Of a stretch of 64,000 bases of DNA, positions 1-10,700 are shown piece after piece. Source of the stretch: Brevibacterium spongiae (GTDB lineage: Bacteria > Actinomycetota > Actinomycetes > Actinomycetales > Brevibacteriaceae). Position numbers and translations under genes: made by a program. Below the pieces are notes generated by a model that was not told the DNA's origin, did not search any database, and saw only the letters and a list, made by a program, of their open reading frames with translations. Location: the NCBI RefSeq assembly GCF_026168515.1, contig NZ_CP093443.1, positions 1,798,001 through 1,862,000 on the forward strand, given 5' to 3'. Numbering within the stretch: the stretch's first letter is position 1; each line of letters starts with the position of its first letter.

Positions 1-870
1 CGAGGCGGCGAAGAGCAGGCACAGCGACCAGATCGGCGGGCGCAGCTCCTCGGCGTGGTGGATGATGAAGGCGCCGATGACGAAGTACGCGACCTGATAG
101 GTGGCGAATCCCCACTTCCACGCGTCCTGCTCGGATCCGATGAGGCCGAGCAGAAACGGTGCCCACACCGTCGACCCCGCAAGCAGGAGAGCCAGGGCGG
201 CAAGCTTCCAGGGGCGCTGGTTCTTCCAGAACAGGACGAGTGTGCCGAAGACGAGGATGAAGGGGATGTAGGCATAGAGGTACCAGAGGTGGAAGGCCGG
301 GCGGCCCGCCTCGAGGAAGCTGCGCGCAAGGTCATGGCGGACATTCACCTCATCGGTGTCGAAGAGATTGAAGCCCAGGACGAAGATCACCGACCACGCG
401 GCCAGCGGAACCAGGTGGCGGATGATCCTATCCCACATCTTCGCCTCAGTGCGCGGCGGCGCACCGGCGAGCACGGCCCAGCCGGCGATCATGAAGAACA
501 TGGGCACGGCCCAGGGGTTGACCGCCTCGGCGAGGTGACCGAGCCACCAGGCGTCGCTGCCTTCCTCGCTGCAACCGATGAGCACACCCCCGGAGTGACC
601 GACCATCACAGTCAGCCCGGCGAGGACACGCATGACATCGACATCATGCCGATGGGCTCTGCGGGGGCGCGTGCCGGGGGAGGAGCCGCTCATGGTGCGG
701 ACCGACGCCGTCTCAGTCGTGGAACCCTGATCCGCGGAGTCGGAGACCGAGGACTGCCCGTTCGGGGTCAGGTCCCCGTTCCGGGCGAGATCCGGGACCG
801 GAGCAGACGCTGTGGGGGCTTGGGCAGCCATACGGCGGGAACCGAACAATGAATCGCTCTCGTTCGTCAT
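1..870 (-). CDS. acyltransferase-3 family membrane protein (3' part missing)
   Basis: The frame runs from an ATG at 870 to the window edge (290 codons) without a stop, so the C-terminus lies outside. The first 70 or so residues are Ser/Thr/Pro-rich and probably disordered and cytoplasmic. After that comes a polytopic membrane protein. It opens with RRAHRHDVDVMRVLAGLTV, which matches the family start: Arg/Asp, then a first helix with a His in MVGHSGG. Further hydrophobic segments include VPMFFMIAGWAVL, LVPLAAWSVIFVLGF and YIPFILVFGTLVLFW. Members transfer acyl groups to sugars, peptidoglycan or lipids at the membrane. The substrate cannot be told from here. Family assignment is fairly secure; specific function is unknown. 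Confidence 0.72.
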   Translation of the reverse strand, partial: MTNESDSLFGSRRMAAQAPTASAPVPDLARNGDLTPNGQSSVSDSADQGSTTETASVRTMSGSSPGTRPRRAHRHDVDVMRVLAGLTVMVGHSGGVLIGCSEEGSDAWWLGHLAEAVNPWAVPMFFMIAGWAVLAGAPPRTEAKMWDRIIRHLVPLAAWSVIFVLGFNLFDTDEVNVRHDLARSFLEAGRPAFHLWYLYAYIPFILVFGTLVLFWKNQRPWKLAALALLLAGSTVWAPFLLGLIGSEQDAWKWGFATYQVAYFVIGAFIIHHAEELRPPIWSLCLLFAAS

Positions 871-973
871 CGGAGACAGGGCATCTGTCTGTATGAGGTG
901 CCCATTTGAACGGCTTCGGAGGTCGGGTTGAACGCAGGATGAACGTGAACGGGCGATTCGGACGGGCACGGCA

Positions 974-1003
974 CAGGGCCCCGACCGAACGGTCGGGGCC
1001 CTG
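974..1003 (-). terminator. hairpin terminator after the rhlE-type helicase
   Basis: A perfect 13-bp stem (974-986 with 991-1003) with a 4-base loop lies 31 bases beyond the helicase stop. It is very GC-rich and has no clear U-tract, as is common for actinobacterial terminators. Confidence 0.7.
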
Positions 1004-1034
1004 CATGTGAGAGCGGCTGTGCGGAGGAGTCGGC

Positions 1035-2525
1035 TCAGTTCTCGCCGGCGTCGGAGGCCTGGTGTCCGCTCTGTCCGCCCTGGCCGGTCTGACCGCGGTT
1101 GACCGGCTTTCCGCCGCGGGTGCGGCGACGATTGCGCTGGCGGCGCGGTTTGCGGTTCTCCTCGCCGGCGTCGGCGGACGAACGGTCGGAGGAGCCGCCT
1201 CGGCGATCTGATCCGCGGCTCTTCTTCTCTCCGCTCGTCTCTTCGTCGCCTTCGGGGTGCTGGCGGGGCAGACGGCCCTTCGTGCCCTTCGGGATGCCGA
1301 GGTCGGCGAAGAAGTGCGGGGAGGTCGAATACGTTTCGGCCGGTTCGTCGAAGTCGAGGCCGAGAGCCTTGTTGATGAGTCGCCAGCGGGGCATGTCGTC
1401 CCAGTCCACAAGGGTCACGGCGATGCCGGTGTGCCCGGCGCGGCCGGTGCGGCCGATCCGGTGGACGTAGGTCTTCTCGTCCTCGGGGCACTGGTAGTTG
1501 ACGACGTGTGTGACATCGTCGATGTCGATTCCGCGGGCGGCGACATCGGTGGCGACGAGTACGTCGACCTTTCCGTCGCGGAAGGACTTCAGTGCCTTCT
1601 CACGCTGTGACTGACCGAGGTCGCCGTGCAGCGCCTTGACGTCGAATCCGCGATCGCCGAGTTCGGCGGCGAGCTTGTCGGCGGTGCGTTTGGTGCGGGT
1701 GAAGATGATGGTGCGGCCCCGGCCCTCGGCCTGAAGCATGCGGGCGACGAGTTCCGACTTGTCCATCGAGTGCGCCCGGTAGATGTACTGAGTGGTGTTC
1801 TTGCCCGTCAGTGACAGGTCCTCATGGTCCTGGGCGCGGATGTGCGTGGGCTGGCTCATGTAGCGGCGGGCCAGGGTGATGACCGCGCCGGGCATGGTTG
1901 CCGAGAACAGCATGGTCTGACGGTGTGCGGGCACAGCGTTGATGATCTTCTCGACATCGGGCAGGAAGCCGAGGTCGAGCATCTCATCGGCTTCGTCCAG
2001 GACGACGGTGCGGACCCGGTGGAGCTTGAGGATCTTGCGCCCATAGAGGTCGAGAAGCCGTCCGGGAGTGCCGACGACGACATCGACACCGGCCTTGAGC
2101 CGGTTGATCTGCGGATCGAAGTCCATGCCGCCGTAGATCGTCATGATGTCGATATCGCGCTGCACCGAGGCGGTCACAAGGTCGGCGGCGACCTGCTTCG
2201 CCAGTTCTCGGGTGGGCACCACGACGAGAGCCTGCGGCAGGCGCTGCTCCTTGGCGTCACCCAGGCTGTCGGGAGTCGCCTCGGGGTCGGTGGTCACCGA
2301 GGAGTCCTCGGTCTTGCCGACGACGCGCTGGAGCAGGGGGATGCCGAAGCCCAGGGTCTTTCCGGTGCCCGTCTTGGCCTGTCCGATGATGTCGGCTCCC
2401 GACAGCGCCACGGGCAGCGTCAGCGCCTGAATCGGGAAGGGATGGGTGATCCCTGCTGCGGCCAGCGAGGCCACGATCGGTCCGGCGACTCCCAGGTCCG
2501 CGAAATCCGCTTCTGTCTCCGCCAT
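1035..2525 (-). CDS. rhlE: DEAD-box ATP-dependent RNA helicase, RhlE type
   Basis: A 496-residue DEAD-box RNA helicase that remodels RNA or RNP (ribosome assembly, mRNA turnover). Visible motifs in order: Q-motif region (FPIQALTLPVALSG), motif I AKTGTGKT, PTRELA, GG, TPGRLLD, motif II DEADEML, motif III SAT, IIFTRTKRTAD, ATDVAARGIDI and motif VI HRIGRTGRAG. The last 80 residues are basic and Arg/Gly/Ser-rich, a typical unstructured RNA-binding tail. The frame stays open upstream to 2717, but ATG 2525 has AAGGAG eight bases upstream and begins at the conserved domain. A ferritin-like gene starts divergently 61 bp away. Mycobacteria keep rhlE beside a similar protein. Confidence 0.92.
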   Translation of the reverse strand: MAETEADFADLGVAGPIVASLAAAGITHPFPIQALTLPVALSGADIIGQAKTGTGKTLGFGIPLLQRVVGKTEDSSVTTDPEATPDSLGDAKEQRLPQALVVVPTRELAKQVAADLVTASVQRDIDIMTIYGGMDFDPQINRLKAGVDVVVGTPGRLLDLYGRKILKLHRVRTVVLDEADEMLDLGFLPDVEKIINAVPAHRQTMLFSATMPGAVITLARRYMSQPTHIRAQDHEDLSLTGKNTTQYIYRAHSMDKSELVARMLQAEGRGRTIIFTRTKRTADKLAAELGDRGFDVKALHGDLGQSQREKALKSFRDGKVDVLVATDVAARGIDIDDVTHVVNYQCPEDEKTYVHRIGRTGRAGHTGIAVTLVDWDDMPRWRLINKALGLDFDEPAETYSTSPHFFADLGIPKGTKGRLPRQHPEGDEETSGEKKSRGSDRRGGSSDRSSADAGEENRKPRRQRNRRRTRGGKPVNRGQTGQGGQSGHQASDAGEN

Positions 2526-2574
2526 ATTCCAAACTCCTTTTAGCGCCTCTGCGCTTGTCATGGTCCAGAACCGG

Positions 2575-2580
2575 TAGTCT
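2575..2580 (+). promoter_or_regulatory. -10 element, possible leaderless start
   Basis: TAGTCT ends six bases before ATG 2587. That spacing would place transcription initiation at or next to the start codon. No Shine-Dalgarno sequence precedes the ATG. Confidence 0.4.
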
Positions 2581-2586
2581 TGAACT

Positions 2587-3219
2587 ATGCCCGATTCTGT
2601 CCCATTGGCCGGTAATGATGCTGCGACGCTCGCTCTTCTTGCGTTCGGCGAGCTGACCGGTTTCGAACGTATGGCCATCAACGCGACGACCGCAGCCGAT
2701 CTGGATGACAAGGTCACCCTGGCGCGGTTGGCCTCTCAGTCCTTCGCGAACTTCGAACAGCTCTCACAGCACATCGATCAGATGGGCCAGGATGCGATCG
2801 AGCTCTGTCAGCACTTCGAGCCGACCTTCAACACACTGGCTGAAAGGACTCGTCCTCGCGACTGGTACGAAAGCCTCATGAAGGGATTCGTCTTCGACGG
2901 AATCATGAACGATTTCTACCGCACGGCGGTGGACGAACTCGCGGAGCCCGGATACAGCCTGGCTATTGCAATTCTCGATGATACACGGGCCAGCGATTAT
3001 GCGCGCAATCGACTGACATCCGAGGTGTCCGTCGACACACAGCTGGCATCGCGTCTGGCGCTGTGGGGACGCAAGCTCGTCGCCGAGACCTTGGGGCGGG
3101 CACGCAGTCTGCTCACCGACCCGTTCCTCGGCCTCGACGAAGACGTCGTCGTCGATCTGATCCCTGCGGTGACCTCGAATCACTCGAAGCGGATGTCGGC
3201 TCTCGGCCTCGTCGCGTGA
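2587..3219 (+). CDS. ferritin-like fold protein (MiaE-like family)
   Basis: A 210-residue, mostly helical protein. It resembles the actinobacterial ferritin-like proteins found beside rhlE, a family related to the tRNA hydroxylase MiaE. Visible features: an early helix GELTGFERMAINATTA, acidic/His positions in FEQLSQHIDQMGQDAIELCQHFEP, and a segment RDWYESLMKGFVFDGIMNDFY typical of a four-helix bundle that may bind a di-iron centre. Its reaction is unknown. The gene is probably transcribed from a leaderless promoter (-10 at 2575). After the stop, TGA recurs in frame at 3232, in a small GTGAG repeat. Family call reasonable, function open. Confidence 0.75.
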   Translation: MPDSVPLAGNDAATLALLAFGELTGFERMAINATTAADLDDKVTLARLASQSFANFEQLSQHIDQMGQDAIELCQHFEPTFNTLAERTRPRDWYESLMKGFVFDGIMNDFYRTAVDELAEPGYSLAIAILDDTRASDYARNRLTSEVSVDTQLASRLALWGRKLVAETLGRARSLLTDPFLGLDEDVVVDLIPAVTSNHSKRMSALGLVA

Positions 3220-3254
3220 GCGGGTGAGGAGTGAGGTCGCGCGAGTCAGTGCAT

Positions 3255-3293
3255 GCGAAGAGGCCCCGGTCATGGCGACCGGGGCCTCTTCGC
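3255..3293. terminator. bidirectional hairpin terminator
   Basis: Perfect 16-bp stem (3255-3270 with 3278-3293) and a 7-base loop, between the convergent ferritin-like and DUF3107 genes. Confidence 0.85.
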
Positions 3294-3322
3294 TTGCGCA
3301 GCACTGAGGCGCTGCGGCGTGC

Positions 3323-3544
3323 TCAGGCGCTGAAGCCGACGCGACGCGTGGTTTCCGTACCGAGTTCGATGTAGCCGAGCGACGCCGAGGGAACAAAGAT
3401 CTGACGGCCCTTCGTGTCCGTGAACGTCAGCAGCCCCTCGGACTGGATCTTCTCCTCGACGCGGGCGGCGAGTGTCTTCGAATCCTCATCGGTTTCGAGG
3501 GTGATCTCACGCTGTGTCTGCTTGACGCCGATCTTGATTTCCAT
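3323..3544 (-). CDS. DUF3107 family small protein
   Basis: A 73-residue acidic protein beginning MEIKIGVKQTQREITLETDE. It matches the small actinobacterial DUF3107 family, which is usually encoded next to a TetR regulator as here. It has alternating beta-type segments (QREITLET, RQIFVPSASLGYIELG) and no catalytic motif. The molecular role is unknown. The upstream gene on the same strand is the TetR regulator 125 bp away, so the two could be co-transcribed. Confidence 0.85.
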   Translation of the reverse strand: MEIKIGVKQTQREITLETDEDSKTLAARVEEKIQSEGLLTFTDTKGRQIFVPSASLGYIELGTETTRRVGFSA

Positions 3545-3669
3545 GGTGCTCCTTGTGCGGATTCTCGGTGGCGGTTGATGGATCTGTACTGTGTTCAGCT
3601 TAACGTCAGGCCGGAGGGGTTTCTTCCCTCACGGATTCCGCTGTCGGCGGACGGCCCGGTGCATTGCCG

Positions 3670-4263
3670 TCAGCGTTCGCCGAAGGACTTCAGCCCGCCC
3701 CAGCTCATCTGCGTGAGCAGCGAGACGGCCGAATCGACATCGACGCCGTGCTGGGAGTCGAGCTGTTTGACGACGACCTCGGCCGTGCCGATGAGCGCCC
3801 GGCACAGGAGGCGGGCCTCGTCGTCGCTGAGTCGGGCGTAGTTCTGCAGAGCCGCGACGACGCGTGAAGCGGCGCTCTCCCGCAGAGCGCGGAGTCTCTG
3901 CTCAGCCTTGGTCTCATAGACATCCGAATTGAAGATGATGACGAACTCTTCGCGATGAGACACCACGAAGTCGAAGTAGGCGCGGTAGGTCGCGCGGATC
4001 TGCTCTTCGGGATCGTCTGTCGATTCCAATGCCTCCGCGAGTCGTGAGTCCAGATGCGCGGCAGATGAATCGATGAGCGCGAGGTAGAGGTCCTGCTTCG
4101 AATCGAAGTGCTGGTAGAGCACGGGTTTGGACACGCCGGCGGCCTCGGCGATCATGTCCATCGAAGTCGTTCGGTATCCACGGGTGGCGAAGACGGAGCG
4201 CGCGACGGCTACCAGTTGGTTGCGTCGTTGATCACGGGGCAATCTCTGTTGTGGACTCGACAT
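3670..4263 (-). CDS. TetR/AcrR family transcriptional regulator
   Basis: A 197-residue one-component regulator. The N-terminal helix-turn-helix spans about residues 15-60 (RNQLVAVARSVFATRGYRTT, then SMDMIAEAAGVSKPVLYQHF), the classic TetR signature. The C-terminal ligand-binding and dimer domain is helical. It lies divergent to adnA (153 bp between) and upstream of the DUF3107 gene. In mycobacteria a TetR gene occupies the same position. Ligand and targets are unknown; no clear palindromic operator was found in 4264-4416. Confidence 0.92.
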   Translation of the reverse strand: MSSPQQRLPRDQRRNQLVAVARSVFATRGYRTTSMDMIAEAAGVSKPVLYQHFDSKQDLYLALIDSSAAHLDSRLAEALESTDDPEEQIRATYRAYFDFVVSHREEFVIIFNSDVYETKAEQRLRALRESAASRVVAALQNYARLSDDEARLLCRALIGTAEVVVKQLDSQHGVDVDSAVSLLTQMSWGGLKSFGER

Positions 4264-4416
4264 TCTTCAATGCTACGCGACGATCGCCCTCACACCGGGT
4301 ATCAGGTCGGCATCGGCCGGGCACCGGTCGTCGGATCAGTGCCGCTGACCGGTTCGACGACGCGCCGAGGCCAGAGTCGATCCTCTCGTGTCAGCGGCTC
4401 GTGATGGAATACGAGT

Positions 4417-7400
4417 ATGGATGAGATGACCGAGCGAATGGGCAGCGCTCTGCTCTCGGGCAGCTGCCTGAACATCATCGGACGGCCGGGCACCGGCAAG
4501 ACGACGCTGCTCGAAACCGTCTACGCCGATCTGGTCACCCAGGTCGACCCTGCCTCGGTTCTCGTTCTCACCCCCGACCGCGATCATGCCGATGTCCTCC
4601 GCAACCGACTGCGGCCACCTGCTGACGCGGTGCTCACCGGCGCCCCTGCCCGCAGCCTCGCCTCCTATGCCTACGGAATCGCACGGGCCGCACACACGAC
4701 ACGGACCGGTGAGGACCTGGAGTTCATCTCCGGTGCAGACCAGGACGTCTTCCTCGCCGATCTTCTCGCCGGGCATGAACTCGGTCGGTCGCTGGGCCCG
4801 ACGTGGCCCACGGAGATCACCGCCGAGGTGCGCTCGACCTCGGCCTTCCGCACCGAAGTCCGTGATGCGCTCAACAGAGTGATGGAGTTCGACTTCGGAA
4901 TCCGGATGCCCGAAGCGTCATCGACCGGTGCACACGCGGGGGAGCACGTCTTCGACTTTGGTCGCTCGGCTCTGGCTCGTGCCCTCAGCCGAAACCCCGA
5001 TCCGCGGTGGGAAGCCATCGCAGAGATCCTCGACGAATACCTCGGCATCATGTCCATGCCCGGCTACGGCGGAGTCGACTCCGCCACTGTGCTCGCGTTG
5101 GCGGCCTTCGAGATCTTCAGGGAACCCGCCGAGGCGGTCGCGGGCAGAACCTGGTCGTTCGCGCCCGATCAGGTTCCCACCGTGGTGCTCGCCGACGGTG
5201 TGCAGGATTTCCCTGCCGCCAGTTGGGGCATCCTCGAACAGCTGCGCGATCGCGGCAGCGCGATCGCGCTCTTCGGGACACCGGAGACGGTGACCGGCCG
5301 TTTCCACGGAGCCGACGCTTCCATCATCGACCGGGCCGTTGCGGATTCGGGGTTCGACGACATCGTCCTCGACCGTCAATGGGACGTCGCCCCGGCCCTG
5401 GCCGACGTCATCGACGGGTTCGGCGCTCGAATCACCACCCGCTGGTCAGTGGGTCATATGCCCAGACCGCGCCCTGCGCAGGCCCCTGCCGCCGCACCCG
5501 CTGACCTGACGGCGACTCCGGCGAACACGGCGGAGACCACCGAATCCACCGCAGCGGCGACCACAGACCTCACCACGGAGGCGGCCGCTGACTCCACAGC
5601 AGAGGAGACCACCGACCCCACCGTGGAGACGTCGTCCGAACTCACCCGTGGGTCCCGGCTGGAGACGCACGTCTTCGAGGGCAGCGCCTCGGGGACCCGC
5701 TACCTGGCGCGACGGATCACGAACTTCGTCGAAGACGGACATGCATGGTCCGATGTCGCACTCATCTGCAGAAATGCGAACAGTGCTCGGGCGATCGCCA
5801 ATGAGCTGCGGGCCTCCGGCGTCTCGATCGCCACCCTGATGCAGCCGCTCAACGTCGACCCGGCCACCGCTCCGCTTTTGGAGCTGCTGTCGACGACCCC
5901 TGACTTCGACGACGATGAGTCCATCGCCGAACTCGCACTGTCCCTGGCCGGCAGCATCTACGTCCGGCTCGACCCCGTGCAGATCCGCCGCTTCCGCCGT
6001 ACCGTCCGCCGTCGATTCCCTGCACCCAGCAGCACCGCTTCCTTGGCGCTGGCGCTGCGCAGCCCCATCGACGAGTCGTTGCCGCAGGGACTGGCGACGG
6101 TCTCGCGTATGCTCCACGCTGCCGCCGCGGTCGGCACAGAGGACCCACACCAGGCACTGTGGACGATCTGGGAGGCATCCGGTGTGGCTGAGAAATGGCA
6201 GGCCGAGGCGCTGCACAACCCGGAGTCAGTGACGAACGGCTATCTCGACTCGGTGCTGCGTCTGTTCGCATTGGCGGAGAAGATCGCCGACCGCGGCGGC
6301 TTCACCGCGAAGTCGTTCGCCGGAATCGTTGCCGAACAGGACATCGCCCAGGATTCCCTGGCAGACACCGCCGGTTTCTCCGACCATGTCCGCGTCGGCA
6401 CACCCTCGTCCCTGGCTCACGTGCGGGTGCCGCTGGTCATCATCGCCGAAGTCAACGAGGGGGTGTGGCCGAACCCGAAACTGCGCGGAGGCATCCTCGG
6501 ACTAACCGACCTCGCATCCGTACTGTCCACAGGTGAGACCGTCACCGCCGACCCCGGTTACCACGCGCATGCGAAGAAGACGAACCTGCGCGAAGAGGGC
6601 GAACTCTTCTACACCGCTCTCAGCCGCGCTCAACAGCAGGTCATCGTCACAGCCGTGACCGACGCCGAGACCGAACCCTCACCGTTCTTCGACGTGCTGG
6701 CGGCGGGAACCGCCAAGGGCACCGAGGCGGCCGACGGCTATGCGATCACCCACGAGGACGAGCTGCCGCCGCTGACCCTGCCGGAGATGGCCGCCCACGC
6801 CAGGGCGCATCTGCTGCAGACGGCCGCAGCTGAGCCGACAGCCTCGCCGGACTCAGAGACACAGAGCTGGGCACAGCTGATGCGTGCGCTGTCTGCAGCC
6901 AGCCCGGCCGTCGTCGCGCCGAGCAGCTGGCGTGAGGCCGAAGACATCACCACATTCGATCCGCTGTTCACCGATTCCGACACCGTCCGCGTCTCACCTT
7001 CACAGGTCGAGTCCTTCACGGACTGCTCTCTGCGCTGGTTCCTCACCCGCAACGGCGGAGACCGTGCGAGCTCGACAGCGCAGAATCTGGGCACCATCAT
7101 CCACGCGGCCGCCGAGAACTACCCCGAAGGACCGACCTCGGCGATTCGCAGCTTCGTCGAAGAGGAATTCTCCTCCCTCGAGTTCGACGCAGAATGGGAG
7201 CGCGAACGCGAATTCGACGTGGCCATGAAAATGGCCGACCGCCTCGGCGAGTACATCACGAACGCTCCCGGCAGCCTCATCGGCGTCGAAGCGCAGGTCT
7301 ACGCTGTCGGGGTCGATGAGAACGGACGTCAATGGAAAGTGACCGGTCGCCTCGACCGAGTCGAGGAAGTCGCCGGAGGACTGCGCATCGTCGATTTCAA

Positions 7401-7752
7401 GACGGGACGCAACGTCGTCGCAGGCAAAGAGATGGATCGCCACGCGCAGCTCGGTGTGTATCAGGAGGCAATCAACTCCGGCACCATCAGAGTCGGCGAG
7501 GACAGGGAACTCGATGCGCAGGCCTACGGCGCCGAACTCGTCTTCCTCCGCAATTCCGCCCGCACCGTCCGCGAGCAGCCGGCCCTCGACGTCGACGACA
7601 ACCCGAAATGGGCCCGTGAACTCATCGACGACGTGTCCGGCCGGATGCGGGCGGCGAGCTTCCCCGCCCGCGTCGAGCAGCAGAAGTGCAAATCCTGCCC
7701 GGTGCGTTCGTCCTGCCCGGCCATCGGTCCGAAGATGCTGGAGGAGAACTGA
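4417..7752 (+). CDS. adnA: AdnA subunit of the AdnAB helicase-nuclease
   Basis: A 1111-residue UvrD-like motor fused to a RecB-type nuclease, the first subunit of the actinobacterial AdnAB complex that resects double-strand breaks. The Walker A motif is GRPGTGKTT with K28. The Walker B/DEXX region reads LADGVQDF rather than a canonical DExQ. An Ala/Thr-rich linker fills about residues 350-410. The C-terminal nuclease has D980 (RLDRVEE) and D993-x-K995 (VDFKTG). Four cysteines (C870, C1091, C1094, C1100) fit the Fe-S staple of AddB/AdnA-type nucleases. adnB follows with a 1-base overlap (TGATG). The start is the first ATG of the frame; ATG 4426 is an alternative. Confidence 0.9.
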   Translation: MDEMTERMGSALLSGSCLNIIGRPGTGKTTLLETVYADLVTQVDPASVLVLTPDRDHADVLRNRLRPPADAVLTGAPARSLASYAYGIARAAHTTRTGEDLEFISGADQDVFLADLLAGHELGRSLGPTWPTEITAEVRSTSAFRTEVRDALNRVMEFDFGIRMPEASSTGAHAGEHVFDFGRSALARALSRNPDPRWEAIAEILDEYLGIMSMPGYGGVDSATVLALAAFEIFREPAEAVAGRTWSFAPDQVPTVVLADGVQDFPAASWGILEQLRDRGSAIALFGTPETVTGRFHGADASIIDRAVADSGFDDIVLDRQWDVAPALADVIDGFGARITTRWSVGHMPRPRPAQAPAAAPADLTATPANTAETTESTAAATTDLTTEAAADSTAEETTDPTVETSSELTRGSRLETHVFEGSASGTRYLARRITNFVEDGHAWSDVALICRNANSARAIANELRASGVSIATLMQPLNVDPATAPLLELLSTTPDFDDDESIAELALSLAGSIYVRLDPVQIRRFRRTVRRRFPAPSSTASLALALRSPIDESLPQGLATVSRMLHAAAAVGTEDPHQALWTIWEASGVAEKWQAEALHNPESVTNGYLDSVLRLFALAEKIADRGGFTAKSFAGIVAEQDIAQDSLADTAGFSDHVRVGTPSSLAHVRVPLVIIAEVNEGVWPNPKLRGGILGLTDLASVLSTGETVTADPGYHAHAKKTNLREEGELFYTALSRAQQQVIVTAVTDAETEPSPFFDVLAAGTAKGTEAADGYAITHEDELPPLTLPEMAAHARAHLLQTAAAEPTASPDSETQSWAQLMRALSAASPAVVAPSSWREAEDITTFDPLFTDSDTVRVSPSQVESFTDCSLRWFLTRNGGDRASSTAQNLGTIIHAAAENYPEGPTSAIRSFVEEEFSSLEFDAEWEREREFDVAMKMADRLGEYITNAPGSLIGVEAQVYAVGVDENGRQWKVTGRLDRVEEVAGGLRIVDFKTGRNVVAGKEMDRHAQLGVYQEAINSGTIRVGEDRELDAQAYGAELVFLRNSARTVREQPALDVDDNPKWARELIDDVSGRMRAASFPARVEQQKCKSCPVRSSCPAIGPKMLEEN

Positions 7753-10700
7753 TGCGCTACAGCGCCGAGGAGCTGGCACGACTGACTGCGGCCGACCCTG
7801 CCCAAGCGTTCCCTCCCAGCCCGGAGCAGCAGGTCATCATCGAAGCCGATCCGGCACAGTCGATGAAGGTCACCGCCGGTGCCGGATCGGGCAAGACCAC
7901 CGTCATCTCCCAACGCGTGGTGTGGCTGGTCGCCAACGGACATGTCTCACCGGAGGAGATACTCGGACTCACCTTCACCCGCAAGGCCGTCGGCGAACTG
8001 GGCGGGCGCATCCGCGTGCTCCTGTCACGGCTGCGCCACAACCTCGGCATGGGACGAGAGCTGTCTCTGCCCGGGCTCGACAACCCGACGGTGTCGACCT
8101 ACAACTCCTATGCGGCCTCGATTGTCAGCGAACACGGGGTGAGCATCGGCATCGAACCCGAAACGGTGCTCCTCGACGATGCTGCCGCGCACACCATCGC
8201 CGGGGATCTCATCGATTCCACTTCCGCAGATGAGATCCCCGGCAGCTTCTCCCGCGAAACGATGATCTCCGATGTCATCGCGTTCGCCGGGGCGATGAAC
8301 GACCACGGACGCGATGTCGACGAAGTCACCACGTACCTCGAACAGTGCCTGGCCGCGCTCGTCTCGAGCAAAGGCAAACCCGTCGACCCGAACGGGCGAC
8401 GGGCGAAGCTCGAGGCGAAGATCCGCACGGCCCGTCTGGCCGACGCCTATATGCGGGCGAAGCGACGCAACCTGGCGATGGACTTCTCCGACCAGGTGCG
8501 GTTCGCCCAACGCATCATCGATCAGGTCCCGGCGGCCGCCGCAGCCGAACGGGCCCGGTGGAAGATCGTCCTGCTCGACGAGTTCCAAGACACCTCGGTC
8601 GCCCAGCTCAAACTTCTGCGTGACCTCTACCATTCCACGGCCGTGACCGCCGTCGGCGATCCGCGGCAGGCCATCTACGGCTGGCGCGGCGCCAGTGCCG
8701 ACAACATGTTCCGATTCTCCGCAGACTTCCACGACGTTCAATCGCTGACTCTGAGCACGAGTTGGAGAAACGACCGCACGATTCTGCAGGCCGCCAATCG
8801 CATCGCCGATGGCCTCACCGACAGCCGTGAATCCCCGCTGTCGGCCCGGGACGGAGCAGGCGACGGAGAGGTGAGTGTCGAGATCAGCTCGGGCGCCCAC
8901 GACCCGGACTACCTGAGCAACGGCCTGAGAGCGCTGACCGACTGGTTCCGCACCATCCCCGAGGGTGCGACGAAGGCCGTGCTCTGCCGCAAACGCGCCC
9001 ATTTCCCACCGGTCGCGGCCGCCCTCGAAGCCGCCGGCTTCGCGGTCCATGTCCACGGCTCCTCAGGACTCCTCAGCGACCCCTTCGTCGCCGATGTGAG
9101 GGCGGTCCTCACCGCCGCGATCGATCCCATGGCCGGGGACGAAGTCATGCGTCTCATCAGCGGCCGCATGCTCGGGCTCGGCGCCGGCGATATCGCGGGA
9201 CTGCAGACCTTCACGCGCAGACAGACGGAACGGCGGCAGGAAGACCGCGCCGAGACCGGTGCCGATGCCGACGACGTCATCGTCGAAGCCATCGACCAGG
9301 CGACGATCGTCGAAGGCATCGATGAACTCATCGAGGTCGCCCGGGTGCTCGACCACGGGCCGCGTTCGGCGACCGACAAGGCACTGATGGCCGACTACCG
9401 GAGTTCAGGCATGAGCACCGAGGCGCTGCAGCGGCTGGTGCGGCTCGCCCGCGCGCTGCGCACCGTCCGATCGGGCACCGGCACCATCTCCTCGATCATC
9501 CGCACCGCCCTGGCGGAAACCGGCATCGACTCCGACGTCTGGGGACTGAGCGATTCGCTGCGCAACCTGCACCGATCGTCTCTCGACGCGTTCCTGTCCG
9601 CGGCCAGCCAATATTCGGCCGCCGACGACCGCCCCTCGATCACCGGGTTCCTGTCCTGGCTGAGCCTCATGGAAGCCCACGACGCGCTGAGCACGGCGGA
9701 ACCGACGGCCGCGGCAGATGCGATCAACATCATGACCGTGCATGCGTCGAAGGGACTCGAATTCGACGCAGTCGCCGTGCCGTCACTGGTGGTCAAAGAC
9801 TTTCCGACGGAACCGCGGGACAAAGAAGGCTGGATGGACCGCACCGCGCTGCCCTACCCGCTGCGGGGAGACCGGGCACACCTCGTCGACTTCGATCTGA
9901 GGGACGCACAATTCGACACGAAGAAGGCACTCGACGAATGGATCGCAGACTTCATCCGCCCACATATCGCCGATGCGCATGTGGCCGAGGAGCGACGACT
10001 GGCCTATGTCGCCTTCACCCGCGCCAAACGCCACCTGTGGCTCGGTGCGGAACTGATGGGTGCCCGGACAGAACCCGATGAGCTCTCGCCGTTCCTCACA
10101 GAGGCGGTCGAAGCGCTGGGACTGACGGTCGATATCCCGGAGCCGGCTGATGAGTCCGCGGAAGATCGGATCGAAACCACCGAATGGCCGGTTCCTCGCA
10201 CACGTCAGGTAGCAGCGGCCCAACAGGCCGCCGACTGGGTCGAGACCAGTCTCGAGGTCAGCTTGGAGACCCTCGCCGAGGCTCCGGGCGACGTCGGCGA
10301 CTACGCTGCACAAGCGCTGCGGATCGGTTCCCGACCGGAGTCGAGCCTTGCAGCCGGCATGCCCGACCGACTGTCGGCGACCGCTCTGGTCTCCTGGAGA
10401 CGAGACCCGCAGAAGTTCCGCACGCAGGTGCTGCGCCCGATTCCCACCCCGCCGAGCCGGGCGGCGGAGATCGGCACGAACTTCCACTCCTGGGTCGAGC
10501 AGCACTTCGGCCAGTCCAGCATCGACATCGATGAAGACAACGCGACTCGCCCGATCGATGCCGCCACGATCGAACGGCTGCAGGCCACTTTCCTCGCCTC
10601 GGAGTTCGCCACTCGACGCGCAGACCACGTCGAAATGTCCTTCGAACTCATCCTCGGACGGTTCCGGGTGCCGGGAAAGATCGACGCCGTCTTCATCACC

